From DASSUW01 sp963740605 (GTDB lineage: Bacteria; Actinomycetota; Thermoleophilia; Solirubrobacterales; Solirubrobacteraceae): a stretch of 64,000 bases of DNA. Under the pieces are notes generated by a model that had not been told where the DNA came from, searched no databases, and worked only from the letters and a program-made list of their open reading frames with translations. The first letter of the stretch is position 1. Each line of letters starts with the position of its first letter. Both the position numbers and the translations under genes were made by a program. Where the stretch lies: the NCBI GenBank assembly GCA_963740605.1, contig CAVUFC010000028.1, positions 62,001-126,000 of the forward strand. Reading direction: 5' to 3'. Shown here in pieces: positions 7,797-16,924 of this stretch.

Positions 7797-8921
7797 CTAT
7801 TCGGTCATCAGCCGCCGCAGCCTGGACGCGGCGTCGTCGATCTGCTCGGCGTCCACTACGAGCGGAGGCAGGAAGCGCAGCGTCCGCGGGCCGGTCGCGT
7901 TGATCACCAGACGCTCCTCGAGCAGCGCCCGCCGCGCGAGCCCCGGAGCATCGCCGGCGACGTCGATCGCGACCATCAGCCCGACCCCGCGCACGTCGCC
8001 CACGCCCGGCAGCTCGCGGAGCCGCTCGCGCAACCGCTCGCCGAGCTCGCGCACGCGCGCGAACAACGCCTCGTCGTCGAGCACGTCGAGCGCGGCGTTG
8101 GCGGCCGCGCTCGCCAAAGGACCCCCGGCGAACGTCGAGCCGTGGTCGCCGGGCACGAACACCTCCGCCAGCGAAGGCCCGATGATCAGCGCGCCGATCG
8201 GCACGCCGCCGCCGAGGCTCTTGGCGACCGTCATCGCGTCCGGCACGACACCGGACTGCTCGTACGCCCACAGCGTCCCGGTGCGGCCGAGGCCGGTCTG
8301 GATCTCGTCGAACACCAGCGCGGCGCCGACCGCGTCGCACGCCTCGCGCGCGGCGCGCATCAGATCCTCTCCCATGGGCCACACGCCGGACTCGCCGAGG
8401 ATCGGCTCCATCAGCACCGCCGCGGTCCCTTCGTCGACTGCCGCGCGCACGGCGTCCGGCGACCGCGGAATCGCGCGAAAGCCCGGCACGAGCGGCGCGA
8501 ACGGCGCCTGCTTGGACTCCTGCGGCGTCGCCGACAGGGCGCCGTAGGTGCGGCCGTGGAACGCGTCGTGGAAGACCACGATGTCACCGCGCGGGCGGGC
8601 CTTGCGCACGAGCTTCAAAGCCGCCTCGTTGGCCTCGGCGCCCGAGTTGGCGAAGTACACGACCTTCCCGAACGACCGCTCGACGAGCCGCTCGGCGAGC
8701 CGCACGTTCGGCCCGTTGAAGTACAGGTTGCTGACGTGCATGAGCCGAGCCGCCTGCTCCTGGATCGCGGCGACGACGTGCGGATGGCAGTGGCCGGTGT
8801 TGCAGACCGAGATCCCGGCGAGGAAGTCGAGGTACTCGTTGCCCTCGGCGTCGACGAGCACGCAGCCGGAGCCCGAGGCGAACTCGACCGGATAACGCGC
8901 GTAGGTGGGCGCGAGGCTCAC
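7797..8921 (-). CDS. argD: Acetylornithine aminotransferase
   Basis: PLP enzyme that converts N-acetylglutamate semialdehyde to N-acetylornithine. The 374-residue protein shows the class III aminotransferase features: YLDFLAGISVCNTGHCHP near the N-terminus, the phosphate-binding NSGAEANEAALKL, the PLP-contacting FDEIQTGLGRTG and the Schiff-base lysine in TVAKSLGGGVPIGA. I place the start at GTG 8921, because it overlaps the argB stop (GTGA) and gives the usual family N-terminus; the frame stays open further upstream inside argB. Fourth arg gene of the argCJBD block; translation is probably coupled to argB. Confidence 0.95.
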   Translation of the reverse strand: MSLAPTYARYPVEFASGSGCVLVDAEGNEYLDFLAGISVCNTGHCHPHVVAAIQEQAARLMHVSNLYFNGPNVRLAERLVERSFGKVVYFANSGAEANEAALKLVRKARPRGDIVVFHDAFHGRTYGALSATPQESKQAPFAPLVPGFRAIPRSPDAVRAAVDEGTAAVLMEPILGESGVWPMGEDLMRAAREACDAVGAALVFDEIQTGLGRTGTLWAYEQSGVVPDAMTVAKSLGGGVPIGALIIGPSLAEVFVPGDHGSTFAGGPLASAAANAALDVLDDEALFARVRELGERLRERLRELPGVGDVRGVGLMVAIDVAGDAPGLARRALLEERLVINATGPRTLRFLPPLVVDAEQIDDAASRLRRLMTE

Positions 8922-9766
8922 GACGCGGGCCTGATCTTGGTGCCCTGGCCGGCGTCGGTGAACAGCTCGAGCAGCACCGAGTGCGGCACCCGCCCGTCGA
9001 CGATGTGGGCGAAGCTCACGCCACCGTGGATGGCGTCCAGGCACGCCTGCAGCTTCGGGCGCATGCCACCGGCCGTCACGCCGAGCGCCTGCTCGACCTC
9101 GTCGGCGCCGACCTCGGAGATCACCGACTCCGGATCGCTCGGATCGCGCAGCCACCCGGGGACATCGGTGAGGAACATGATCTTGTAGGCGCCCAGCGCC
9201 CGCGCGACGGCCGCCGCCGCCTCGTCGGCGTTCACGTTGTGCGAGCGTCCGTCGCGGTCGGCGCCGACCGAGGCGATGACCGGGATGTAGTCGGCGGCGA
9301 TGTGCTCGATCACGCCGGCGTTGACGCGTTCGATCCGCCCGACCAGGCCGATGTCCTCGCCGCCCGGGCCCTCCATCGTCGCCACGCGGAAGAGCTGGCC
9401 GTCGTCGCCGGACAGGCCGACGCCGGGCTGGCCGTGGCGGTTGATCCGCTGGACGATGTCCTTGTTGACCTTGCCGACGAGCACCATCTTCGCGATCTCG
9501 ACCGTCGCTTCGTCGCTGACTCGCAGGCCACCGACGAACTCGACCGGCAGGTCGAGCTTCTCCATGTAGCGGGTGATCTCCGGCCCGCCGCCGTGGACGA
9601 CGATCGGGTTCATCCCGACGTACTTGAGGAGCACGACGTCGCGCGCGAAATCCTCGCGCAGCGCCGGGTCGTTCATCGCCGCGCCGCCGTACTTGATCAC
9701 GACCGTGCGACCGTGGAACTCGCGGATGTACGGGAGCGCCTCGAGCAGCGTCCCGACGTCGCGCAT
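8918..9766 (-). CDS. argB: Acetylglutamate kinase
   Basis: Phosphorylates N-acetylglutamate, usually the arginine-controlled step. The 282-residue protein has the amino-acid-kinase motifs VVIKYGGAAM, PIVVHGGGPEI, the substrate loop GLRVSDEATVE and the ATP-site stretch MFLTDVPGWL. An N-terminal helix (VGTLLEALPYIREFHG) is present, which in other bacteria marks hexameric, arginine-inhibited enzymes, so feedback inhibition is a reasonable inference. Start is ATG at 9766, sharing a base with the argJ stop. It ends inside the argD start codon. Confidence 0.96.
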   Translation of the reverse strand: MRDVGTLLEALPYIREFHGRTVVIKYGGAAMNDPALREDFARDVVLLKYVGMNPIVVHGGGPEITRYMEKLDLPVEFVGGLRVSDEATVEIAKMVLVGKVNKDIVQRINRHGQPGVGLSGDDGQLFRVATMEGPGGEDIGLVGRIERVNAGVIEHIAADYIPVIASVGADRDGRSHNVNADEAAAAVARALGAYKIMFLTDVPGWLRDPSDPESVISEVGADEVEQALGVTAGGMRPKLQACLDAIHGGVSFAHIVDGRVPHSVLLELFTDAGQGTKIRPAS

Positions 9767-10992
9767 CACGTCGTGTACTCCGCGTTGAGCGTCACGTAGT
9801 CGTGCCCGAGGTCGGAGAAGAACACCTCGGCCTCGGCCCCCTCGCCCGGCAGGCCGATCGTGTACTCGACCTCCTCGCCCCCCACCGCACCGGCGAGCGC
9901 CGACTCGTCGAACGGCAGCGCCGCGCCCGCGCGGCAGACCTGGACGTCCTCGATCCAGATGTCGAGCGGCAGCGGCGCGCTGTCGTGCAGCGCGGCGCCG
10001 ACGGCCTGCGCGATCCGGCCCCAGTTCGGGTCGCCGCCGTTGAGCGCGGTCTTGACGAGCGGCGAGTCGGCGACCGCTCGCGCCGCGCGCGCCACGATCG
10101 GCTCGTGACCGCCGTGGACGACAACGCGGCCGACCCGGCGCGCGCCCTCGCCGTCGCGCACCATCAGGATCGCGAGCCGGCGCAGCAGCATGTCGAGCGC
10201 CTGCCCGAACACCAGCTCGTCCTCGGACTCGGGCGCGATCTGGACGCCACTCGCGCCCGACGCCATCAGGATCGCGGTGTCGTTGGTGGAGAGCTGGCCG
10301 TCGACCGAGATGCGGTCGAACGAGCGCTTGACGCAGACGCCGAGCAGCAGGTCGGCGGTCTCCGGCGTCAGCCCGGCGTCGGTCTCGACGAAGCACAGCA
10401 TCGTCGCGAACGCGGGCGAGAGCATCCCAGCGCCCTTCGCCTGCGCGGCGAGCCGCACGGTGCCCGACGGCAGCGCGACTTCAAGGGTCGCGCGCTTGGG
10501 GAAGCGGTCGGTGGTGGAGATCGCCTCGGTGAACAGCTCGTCCCCGTCGGCGGCGAGCTCGCTGCGGGCGGACGCCATCCCGCGGATGATCTTCTCCGTG
10601 TCGAGCGGGACGCCGATCACGCCGGTCGACGCGATCGCCACGCGATCCTCGGCCACGCCGGCGACCATCGCGCCCGCGCCCTGCATCCGCGCCGCATCCT
10701 CGAGCCCGCGGCGGCCGGTGGCGGCGTTGGCGTTGCCGGAGTTGGCGATCACGGCGCGGATACCGGCCAGCTCGCAGCGCTCCTGCGTGAGCAGGACCGG
10801 CGCGGCCAGCACGCCGGAGCGCGTGAACCGCGCGGCGCTGACCGTCTCCGGGGCGTCGGACACCAGCAGCCCGAGATCGCGCGCGCCTGATGGCTTGAGC
10901 CCGCAGGCGACGCCGGACGCGCGGAAGCCCGCCGGAAGGCCGGGCCCGACCTCGGTGACGTGCTCGGGGATCTCGATCCAGCGCGACTTCAC
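9766..10992 (-). CDS. argJ: Glutamate N-acetyltransferase / ornithine acetyltransferase
   Basis: Recycles the acetyl group from acetylornithine to glutamate, making the pathway cyclic. The 408-residue precursor is a self-cleaving Ntn-type enzyme; the cleavage motif is KGAGMLSPAFATML, with Thr197 the expected nucleophile after processing into two chains. Other family marks are IANSGNANA and ASTGVIGVPL. The start is GTG at 10992, overlapping the argC stop as GTGA. No separate argA or argE gene is seen here, in keeping with an argJ-type cycle. Whether it also uses acetyl-CoA (bifunctional type) cannot be told from the sequence. Confidence 0.96.
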   Translation of the reverse strand: MKSRWIEIPEHVTEVGPGLPAGFRASGVACGLKPSGARDLGLLVSDAPETVSAARFTRSGVLAAPVLLTQERCELAGIRAVIANSGNANAATGRRGLEDAARMQGAGAMVAGVAEDRVAIASTGVIGVPLDTEKIIRGMASARSELAADGDELFTEAISTTDRFPKRATLEVALPSGTVRLAAQAKGAGMLSPAFATMLCFVETDAGLTPETADLLLGVCVKRSFDRISVDGQLSTNDTAILMASGASGVQIAPESEDELVFGQALDMLLRRLAILMVRDGEGARRVGRVVVHGGHEPIVARAARAVADSPLVKTALNGGDPNWGRIAQAVGAALHDSAPLPLDIWIEDVQVCRAGAALPFDESALAGAVGGEEVEYTIGLPGEGAEAEVFFSDLGHDYVTLNAEYTT

Positions 10993-11966
10993 AGCCCCTC
11001 CCCTTCATCCCGCCCGAACATCAGGTTCAGGTTCTGGACCGCCTGCGACGACGTCCCCTTCCACAGGTTGTCGATCGTCGCGAACACGATCACGCGGCCG
11101 GTGCGCTCGTCGCCGTGGACCGAGATGCGGCAGTAGTTCGTCTCGCGCACCTCCTGCATGCCCGGCGGACCCTCCACGACCTCGACCCACGGCTCGTCGT
11201 CGTAGGCATCCCGGTACAGGGCCGCCACGTCTTCGGACCGAGTCGGGCTCACATAGCAGGAGACGAGCTCGCCGTAGGCGAGTGGGACGAGGTGCGGGGT
11301 GAACGTCACGCGCACGCCGTCGCCCAGCTCCTGCTCGATCTCCGGGGTGTGGCGGTGACGTCCGACCTTGTACGGCGTCACGGTCTCGTCGACCGCCACG
11401 AAGTGCTTCTCGGCGGTCGGCTCGCGGCCGGCGCCGGACACACCCGACTTCGCGTCGATCACGACGTCGCCGAGCAGCCCCGCCCGGGCGAGCGGCGCCA
11501 GCGCGAGGATCGCTGCGGTCGGGTAGCAGCCAGGGTTGGCGACGAGCCCGGCGCCGGCGATCTCGGCGCGATGCAGCTCCGGCAGGCCGTAGACGGCATC
11601 GGCGATCAGCCCGGGGGCGCCGTGCTCGCCGTACCACTCCTCGTACGTGTCGCGCGAGTGGAGGCGGAAATCGGCCGAGAGGTCGACCACCCGCACGCCT
11701 CGTTCGCAGAGCTCGGCAACGACGGGCGCAGCGGCGCCGTGCGGGTACGCCACCACCGCAGCATCGACCTCAGCATGACGGTGAGGGTCGTACTCCTCGA
11801 GCACGAGCGGCACGCGCGAGCGCGGGTGCACGGCGTCGAGCCGCTCGCCGGCGTCCGACCGCGCGGTCACGAACGCCAGCTCGAAGTGCGGGTGGCGGTG
11901 CAGCAGCGCGCTCGCGACCGCGCCGGCGTAGCCGGCGGCGCCGAGGACGGCGACTCGTTCAGCCAC
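10989..11966 (-). CDS. argC: N-acetyl-gamma-glutamyl-phosphate reductase
   Basis: NADPH-dependent reduction of acetylglutamyl phosphate. The 325-residue protein begins with a Rossmann glycine motif (AVLGAAGYAGAVASALL) and has the active-site cysteine in NPGCYPTA (Cys147), plus DAKSGVSGAG and the C-terminal NLWKGTSSQAVQNLN. Start is GTG at 11966, eight bases inside the 3' end of pheT; a longer frame exists but would add 23 unrelated residues from within pheT. It links the pheST pair to the arginine genes with no room for a separate promoter. Confidence 0.95.
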   Translation of the reverse strand: MAERVAVLGAAGYAGAVASALLHRHPHFELAFVTARSDAGERLDAVHPRSRVPLVLEEYDPHRHAEVDAAVVAYPHGAAAPVVAELCERGVRVVDLSADFRLHSRDTYEEWYGEHGAPGLIADAVYGLPELHRAEIAGAGLVANPGCYPTAAILALAPLARAGLLGDVVIDAKSGVSGAGREPTAEKHFVAVDETVTPYKVGRHRHTPEIEQELGDGVRVTFTPHLVPLAYGELVSCYVSPTRSEDVAALYRDAYDDEPWVEVVEGPPGMQEVRETNYCRISVHGDERTGRVIVFATIDNLWKGTSSQAVQNLNLMFGRDEGEGL

Positions 11967-14388
11967 GCGGCTCGCCCCCGAGGCGCTCGGCCACGGCGGC
12001 GTCGATCTTCTCGCGCCGCTTGGCGACCTCTTCATCGGTGAGCGTGCGGTCGTTGGCCCGGAACTGCAGGCGCAGCGCCAGCGACACGCGGTCCTCGGTG
12101 GGATAGACGTCGAAGATCTCGACCGCGCGGAGCAGCGGCCCGCCCGCCTCGCGCACGGTCGCGACGACGTCGGCGGCCGCCACGTCGCGCCCGAACCACC
12201 ACGCCCGGTCCTGCAACACGGCGGGGAACGACGTCAGGTCGACGTACCGCGGCACGTACAGCGCCTCGTGCTGGATCATGCCGAGGTCGAGCTCGAACGC
12301 GGTCGCGGCCTCAAGGTCCCACGCGCGCGTGACCTGCGGGTGCAGCTCTCCGATCCAGCCGGCGGGCCGCCCGCCGATCAGCACCTGCGCGCTGCGCCCC
12401 GGGTGCAGGAACGGCTCACTTCCCGGTTCCACGGCCCACGGCACCCGCAGCGCGTCGAGCACCGCCTCGAGCACCGCCTTGGCACTGTAGAAGTCGGCCC
12501 GCGGCGGGTCACTCTCGCGCCACGTAGCCGGCCGCATCGCGCCCGTCAGCAGCGCCCCGACGTGATGGCCCTCGTCGGGGAGCGGCTCCCCGCGCTCCTC
12601 GGCCGGCGTCCGCGCGCCCGAGCGCGGCTGGTCGACGAAGATGGCGCCGATCTCGAACAGCCGAATATCACCCATCCCCCGCGCGCGGTTTCGGTTCGCG
12701 ACATCCAGCAGCGAGCCGAGCAGCGTCGTGCGGAGGACCGACATGTCCTCGGACATCGGGTTGCGCAGCGCGACCACCTTGCGGCGCCAGTCGTCGGCCG
12801 GGAGCCGCAGGCGTTCGACGAAATCGGGCGCGGTGAACACCCAGCCGTTGACCTCCGACAGCCCGGCGCCGGCCAGCGTGTCCTCGAGCCGGCGGCGGAG
12901 CCGCTGCTCGGGCGTGAGCACGCCGGTGGCGCCGCGCCGCGACGGCAGCGTGGCCGGGAGTTTCTCCAGCCCCCACAGCCGCGCGACCTCCTCGATCAGG
13001 TCCGCTTCGCGGGTCACGTCGCCGCGCCGGAACGCCGGCACGGTGACCTCGAGGGCGTCGGGCGCGTCGGCGACGCCGAACTCGAGCCGGCGCAGGATGT
13101 CGGCCGCCTCGTCACGCGGGATCGCGGTGCCGAGCACGCGCTCCGTGCGCTCGTCGCGCAGCCGGATCGTCACGGGGTCGGGACCGGGCCCGCCGACGTC
13201 GATCGTGCCGCCGACGAGTTTCGCGCCGGCCAGCTCGGTCATCAGGATCGTCGCGAGGATCTGGCCGTCCATCGCCTGCTCGGGCTGCAGCTGCTTCTCG
13301 AACCGGCCCGAGGCCTCGGTGCGCAGGGCGAGCCGCGTCGACGTGCGCTGGACGTTGGGGCCGTTCCAGGTCGCCGCCTCCATCAGCACGCGCGTGGTCG
13401 TGTCGCGCACCTCGGAGCGCTCGCCGCCCATGATCCCGCCGATCGACGTCGGGCCGTCGTCGTCGCAGATGATCACCATGTCGGCATCGAACCTGCGCTC
13501 GACGTCGTCGAGCGTGGTCATCGTCTCGCCGTCGAGCGCCCGCCGGACGATCAACCGGCCGCCGCTGACGAGGTCGTGGTCGAACGCGTGCATCGGCTGC
13601 CCGGTGGCGAGCATCACGAAGTTGGTGATGTCGACGACGTTGTTGATCGGCCGCATGCCCGCGGCGGTCAGCCGCGCCTTCAGCCACTCCGGCGACGGGC
13701 CGAGCTTGATGTTTTCGAACAGCCGCGCGGTGAAGCGCGGGCACAGGTCGGGATCCTGGACCTCGATCGTCACGCCCGGCACGTCGCCCGGCCCGCCGAG
13801 ATCGGTCGTCCACGGCGGCGGCGTGATCGGCGCGCCGGTGGCGGCGTGGACCTCGCGCGCGACGCCGTAGATGCTCAGGCAGTCGGGCCGGTTCGGCGTG
13901 ATCTCGAGCTCGAGCACGTCGGTCGCGATCGGGAGCACCTCGATCAGCGGCGTGCCCGGACGCAGCTCGGGATCGAGCACCATGATCCCGTCGTGATCGG
14001 GGCCGATCGCGACCTCGTCCTCGGCCAGGATCATCCCCGCCGACGCGACGCCGCGCAGCTTGGCCGCCTTGAGCTTCGTGCCGTCCGGCATCACCGCGCC
14101 GGGCTCGGCGACCGCGACGATCTGCCCGGCGGCGACGTTCGGCGCGCCGCAGACGATCGTGCGCGCGTCGCCGTCGCCGACGTCGACCGTGCAGACGGTC
14201 AGCCGGTCGGCGTCCGGGTGGCGCTCGGCGGTCAGCACGCGGCCGACGAGGAAGTGCTCGAGGGCGGCGACGCCGTGGGTGTGCAGCGCCTCGACCTTCG
14301 TGCCGGTCATCGTCAGCACGTGCTCGAGCTCGCTGACGCCGATCCCGGGATCGCAGTAGTCGTGCAGCCAGAACAGCGGGACTCTCAT
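11959..14388 (-). CDS. pheT: Phenylalanyl-tRNA synthetase beta subunit
   Basis: Non-catalytic, tRNA-binding and editing subunit of the alpha2-beta2 PheRS. The 809-residue length is normal. Domains in order: an EMAP-like tRNA-binding domain (residues about 40-150, GRVLTAERHPDADRL), the B3/B4 editing domain (about 200-380, with PINNVVDITNFVML and QPMHAFD), the B5 domain, a catalytic-like core, and a C-terminal FDX-ACB anticodon-binding domain (about 715-805). Start is ATG at 14388, overlapping the pheS stop as ATGA. Tight coupling to pheS fits the equal stoichiometry of the complex. Confidence 0.97.
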   Translation of the reverse strand: MRVPLFWLHDYCDPGIGVSELEHVLTMTGTKVEALHTHGVAALEHFLVGRVLTAERHPDADRLTVCTVDVGDGDARTIVCGAPNVAAGQIVAVAEPGAVMPDGTKLKAAKLRGVASAGMILAEDEVAIGPDHDGIMVLDPELRPGTPLIEVLPIATDVLELEITPNRPDCLSIYGVAREVHAATGAPITPPPWTTDLGGPGDVPGVTIEVQDPDLCPRFTARLFENIKLGPSPEWLKARLTAAGMRPINNVVDITNFVMLATGQPMHAFDHDLVSGGRLIVRRALDGETMTTLDDVERRFDADMVIICDDDGPTSIGGIMGGERSEVRDTTTRVLMEAATWNGPNVQRTSTRLALRTEASGRFEKQLQPEQAMDGQILATILMTELAGAKLVGGTIDVGGPGPDPVTIRLRDERTERVLGTAIPRDEAADILRRLEFGVADAPDALEVTVPAFRRGDVTREADLIEEVARLWGLEKLPATLPSRRGATGVLTPEQRLRRRLEDTLAGAGLSEVNGWVFTAPDFVERLRLPADDWRRKVVALRNPMSEDMSVLRTTLLGSLLDVANRNRARGMGDIRLFEIGAIFVDQPRSGARTPAEERGEPLPDEGHHVGALLTGAMRPATWRESDPPRADFYSAKAVLEAVLDALRVPWAVEPGSEPFLHPGRSAQVLIGGRPAGWIGELHPQVTRAWDLEAATAFELDLGMIQHEALYVPRYVDLTSFPAVLQDRAWWFGRDVAAADVVATVREAGGPLLRAVEIFDVYPTEDRVSLALRLQFRANDRTLTDEEVAKRREKIDAAVAERLGGEPRG

Positions 14389-15434
14389 CCGAACTGCTCC
14401 AGGAAGCGCAGGTCGTTGTCGTAGAAGAGACGCAGGTCGGTGACGCCGTGCTTGAGCATCGCGACGCGCTCGATCCCGAGGCCGAAGGCGAAGCCCTGAT
14501 GCTTCTCGGGGTCGTAGCCGCCCTCGCGCACGTACTCGAACACGTTCGGGTCGACCTCGCCGGCGCCGAGGATCTCGATCCACGCCTCGCCCTTGCACAG
14601 CGGGCAGCGCGAGCCGTCCTTCATGAAGCCGTCGGTGCAGTTGAAGCAGGAGACGTCGCATTCGACGCTCGGCTCGGTGAAGGGGAAGAAGTGCGGGCGC
14701 AGCCGTACGCGCCGGTCCTCGCCGAAGTACGCGCGCGCGAACGCGAGCAGCGTGCCCTGGAGGTCGCCGAGCGTGACGTCCTCGTCGACCGCGAGGCCCT
14801 CGACCTGGTTGAACTGCGGCGTGTGCGTCGCGTCGTTGTCGCGCCGGTAGGTGCGGCCCGGGACCACGACGTACAGCGGCGGCGGGAACATCTCCATCGC
14901 GCGCGTCTGCATCGGTGACGTGTGCACCCGCAGCAGCACCTCGTCGGAGATGTAGAACGTGTCCGTCGCCTGCCGCGACGGATGCGTCTCGTCGAAGTTG
15001 AGGGCGTCGAAGTTGTAGTAGGTGAGCTCGGTCTCCGGGCCCTCCATCACGCGGAACCCGAGGCCGAGGAAGATGTCCTCGATCTCGCGCCGGGTCTGGG
15101 TGAGCAGGTGGATGCGGCCGGGGGCGACGGCCGGGGAGCCGGGCAGCGTGACGTCGACGACGTCGCCGGCGAGCTTGGAGTCGAGCTCCGCGGTCGCGAG
15201 CTCGGTCTCGCGCGCGGCGATCGCGGCCTCGAGCGCCTTGCGCGCCTCGTTCGCGGCGCGGCCGACCAAGCCGCGCTCCTCGGGCGGGAGCTGGCCGACG
15301 CCGCGCAGGAGGTTCGGCAGCTCGGCCTTGCGACCCAGGAAGCGGACCCGCACGTCCTCGAGCTCGGCGGTGCCCGGGGCGTCGGCGATCGCCGCCTCTC
15401 CGGCGGCGCGCAGCTCGCTGATCCTCTCGTTCAT
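14385..15434 (-). CDS. pheS: Phenylalanyl-tRNA synthetase alpha subunit
   Basis: Catalytic subunit that activates Phe. The 349-residue protein has an N-terminal coiled coil (1-90), motif 2 region VPGRTYRRDNDATHTPQFNQ and motif 3 GFAFGLGIERVAML. A Cys-rich insert, CFNCTDGFMKDGSRCPLC, gives two CxxC pairs that could hold a zinc ion; similar inserts are known in some bacterial PheS. Start is ATG at 15434, overlapping the stop of the methyltransferase gene upstream. Part of the rRNA methyltransferase-pheST-arg train. Confidence 0.97.
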   Translation of the reverse strand: MNERISELRAAGEAAIADAPGTAELEDVRVRFLGRKAELPNLLRGVGQLPPEERGLVGRAANEARKALEAAIAARETELATAELDSKLAGDVVDVTLPGSPAVAPGRIHLLTQTRREIEDIFLGLGFRVMEGPETELTYYNFDALNFDETHPSRQATDTFYISDEVLLRVHTSPMQTRAMEMFPPPLYVVVPGRTYRRDNDATHTPQFNQVEGLAVDEDVTLGDLQGTLLAFARAYFGEDRRVRLRPHFFPFTEPSVECDVSCFNCTDGFMKDGSRCPLCKGEAWIEILGAGEVDPNVFEYVREGGYDPEKHQGFAFGLGIERVAMLKHGVTDLRLFYDNDLRFLEQFG

Positions 15435-16138
15435 GGAGCGGCCATCCTACGGTTGCACTCGTACAGGGCGACGGTTGCCGCCATCGCGGCGTTCAGGGAC
15501 TCGTTGGCGATCGGTATGTGCGCGACCTCGTCGCACGCCGAGAGCACCTTTGCGGGCAGACCTTCACGCTCGGCGCCGACCACGATCGTCCCCGGGACCT
15601 CGGAGATCTCGCTGAGCGGGCGGCCCGACCGCGCGACCAGGCCGATGCGCGGGGACGGCAGGTCGGCTGGGTCGCGGACGCGCGCCACCGGCACCTCGAA
15701 CAGCGCGCCCATCGACGCTCGCACGGCCTTCGGCCCGTACGGGTCGGCCGTGCCGGGCCCAAGCGCCACGCTCCCGGCCCGGAACGCCAGCGCGCTGCGC
15801 AGCACGGTGCCGACGTTGCCCGGGTCGTTGACGCCCCACAGCGCCAGGCACAGCGGCCCGACCGGCGCGGGCGCCCAGCGCTGCCCGTAGACGGCGAGCG
15901 CGCGGGTGCCCGAGCCGAGCTGGGACACGTCGGCGAGCAGGTGCGGCTTGACCTCCTCGCCGTCGAGCCCGGAGCCCTCAGCAACCAGCCGTGCCAGCGG
16001 CGCCCAGCCGGCCGCGTCGGCGGCCGCGAGCAGGTCCTCCCCCTCGGCGACGAACTCGCGCAGCTTGTCGCGCCACTTGCGACCCGCGAGCTTGCGGATC
16101 TCCTTGAGTTGGTCGTTATGGGGGCTGGAAATTGTCAA
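15431..16138 (-). CDS. SpoU-type (TrmH family) RNA 2'-O-methyltransferase
   Basis: A 235-residue SPOUT methyltransferase. Residues about 1-75 form the substrate-binding N-domain (NDQLKEIRKLAGRKWRDKLR); the C-terminal knot carries motif 1 (LALWGVNDPGNVGTVLRSAL), motif 2 (GTIVVGAEREGLP) and motif 3 (PIANESLNAAMAATVALYE), which bind SAM and provide the catalytic Arg and Asn. A gene of this type commonly sits between rplT and pheS in actinobacteria. Start is TTG at 16138, directly preceded by the stem AAAACGCAGTTTT; no ATG or GTG fits better. Target rRNA or tRNA site is unknown. Confidence 0.9.
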   Translation of the reverse strand: MTISSPHNDQLKEIRKLAGRKWRDKLREFVAEGEDLLAAADAAGWAPLARLVAEGSGLDGEEVKPHLLADVSQLGSGTRALAVYGQRWAPAPVGPLCLALWGVNDPGNVGTVLRSALAFRAGSVALGPGTADPYGPKAVRASMGALFEVPVARVRDPADLPSPRIGLVARSGRPLSEISEVPGTIVVGAEREGLPAKVLSACDEVAHIPIANESLNAAMAATVALYECNRRMAAP

Positions 16139-16170
16139 AACTGCGTTTTCGATAGGTCATTAACGAGAAA

Positions 16171-16198
16171 GGGCGCCGCTCCGATGGGAGGGGCGCCC
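16171..16198 (-). terminator. Rho-independent-like terminator after rplT
   Basis: GGGCGCC (16171-16177) and GGCGCCC (16192-16198) form a 7-bp GC stem with a 14-base loop. Read on the minus strand, the stem is followed by TTTCTCGTT, a short T-rich tail. It lies between the rplT stop and the methyltransferase start, so it may separate ribosomal-protein and pheST/arg transcripts or act as a partial attenuator. Confidence 0.5.
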
Positions 16199-16220
16199 GG
16201 AAGCGGGGGTGTCGGCGGAC

Positions 16221-16580
16221 TCAGGCCGCTGACGCCTCGCGGGCGCTTTCGGCGAATCGGCGGAACGTCTCGGGGTCGCGCACGGCGATGTCGGCCAGCA
16301 CCTTGCGGTCGATCTCGATGCCGGCGAGCTTCATACCGTGCATGAACGTGGAGTAGCTCATCCCGTTCTGGCGCGCTGCCGCGTTGATGCGGGTGATCCA
16401 CAGCCGGCGGAAATCGCGCTTGCGATTGCGGCGGTCGCGGTAGGCGTAGGCATCGGCCTTCATGACCGCTTCCTTGGCCCGCTTGTACGACGAGTTCGCC
16501 TCGCCGCGGAAGCCCTTGGCCCGCTCGAGGACGGCGCGGCGCTTCTTGCGCGCGTGGACGGAGCGCTTGACGCGGGTCAT
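16221..16580 (-). CDS. rplT: 50S ribosomal protein L20
   Basis: Early 23S rRNA-binding protein of the large subunit, 119 residues (normal). It starts MTRVKRSVHARKKRRAVLE and contains FRRLWITRINAAARQNGMSY, both hallmarks of L20. Start is ATG at 16580, overlapping the rpmI stop (ATGA), so the two are translationally coupled. In many bacteria L20 represses its own operon; no leader structure can be shown here. Confidence 0.98.
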   Translation of the reverse strand: MTRVKRSVHARKKRRAVLERAKGFRGEANSSYKRAKEAVMKADAYAYRDRRNRKRDFRRLWITRINAAARQNGMSYSTFMHGMKLAGIEIDRKVLADIAVRDPETFRRFAESAREASAA

Positions 16581-16780
16581 CGCCCGTTCCCTCCGAGCAG
16601 CTTGGTGACCACCTTGCGATCGGCCTTGGAGATGTCGCGGTCCAGCCCGAACGAGCGCTTGCGCTTCGGCGACTTCTTCTCGAGGAAGTGGCTCGAGAAG
16701 GCGTGGCGGGCCTTGAGCTTGCCCGTCCCGGTCTTCTTGAAGCGCTTCTTCGCGCCCGAGTGCGACTTCATCTTCGGCAT
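16577..16780 (-). CDS. rpmI: 50S ribosomal protein L35
   Basis: A 67-residue basic ribosomal protein starting MPKMKSHSGAKKRFKKTGTG, the standard L35 N-terminus. ATG at 16780 is used; the frame stays open 11 codons upstream but those residues are not part of the family. It heads the rpmI-rplT pair. Unusually, infC is not directly upstream: it lies about 7 kb away at 23836-24417, on the same strand. Confidence 0.97.
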   Translation of the reverse strand: MPKMKSHSGAKKRFKKTGTGKLKARHAFSSHFLEKKSPKRKRSFGLDRDISKADRKVVTKLLGGNGR

Positions 16781-16924
16781 ATCGGGCGCCGAGTATAGAG
16801 AGCCGGTGTCCACGGCCCGCCTGAACCGTGCCGTGACTTTCGATCACCGACAGCAGAGTTCTGCCTACCGCTCGCCTAAATGGCAGGTGTGGCCTAGACT
16901 CCTCGAGGGGACCCCGCGATCAAG

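Noticed and set aside
12268..14424. A 718-codon plus-strand open frame across pheT
   Set aside because: It is antisense to an unmistakable pheT with all domains; its translation is His/Arg/Asp-rich and unlike any protein family.
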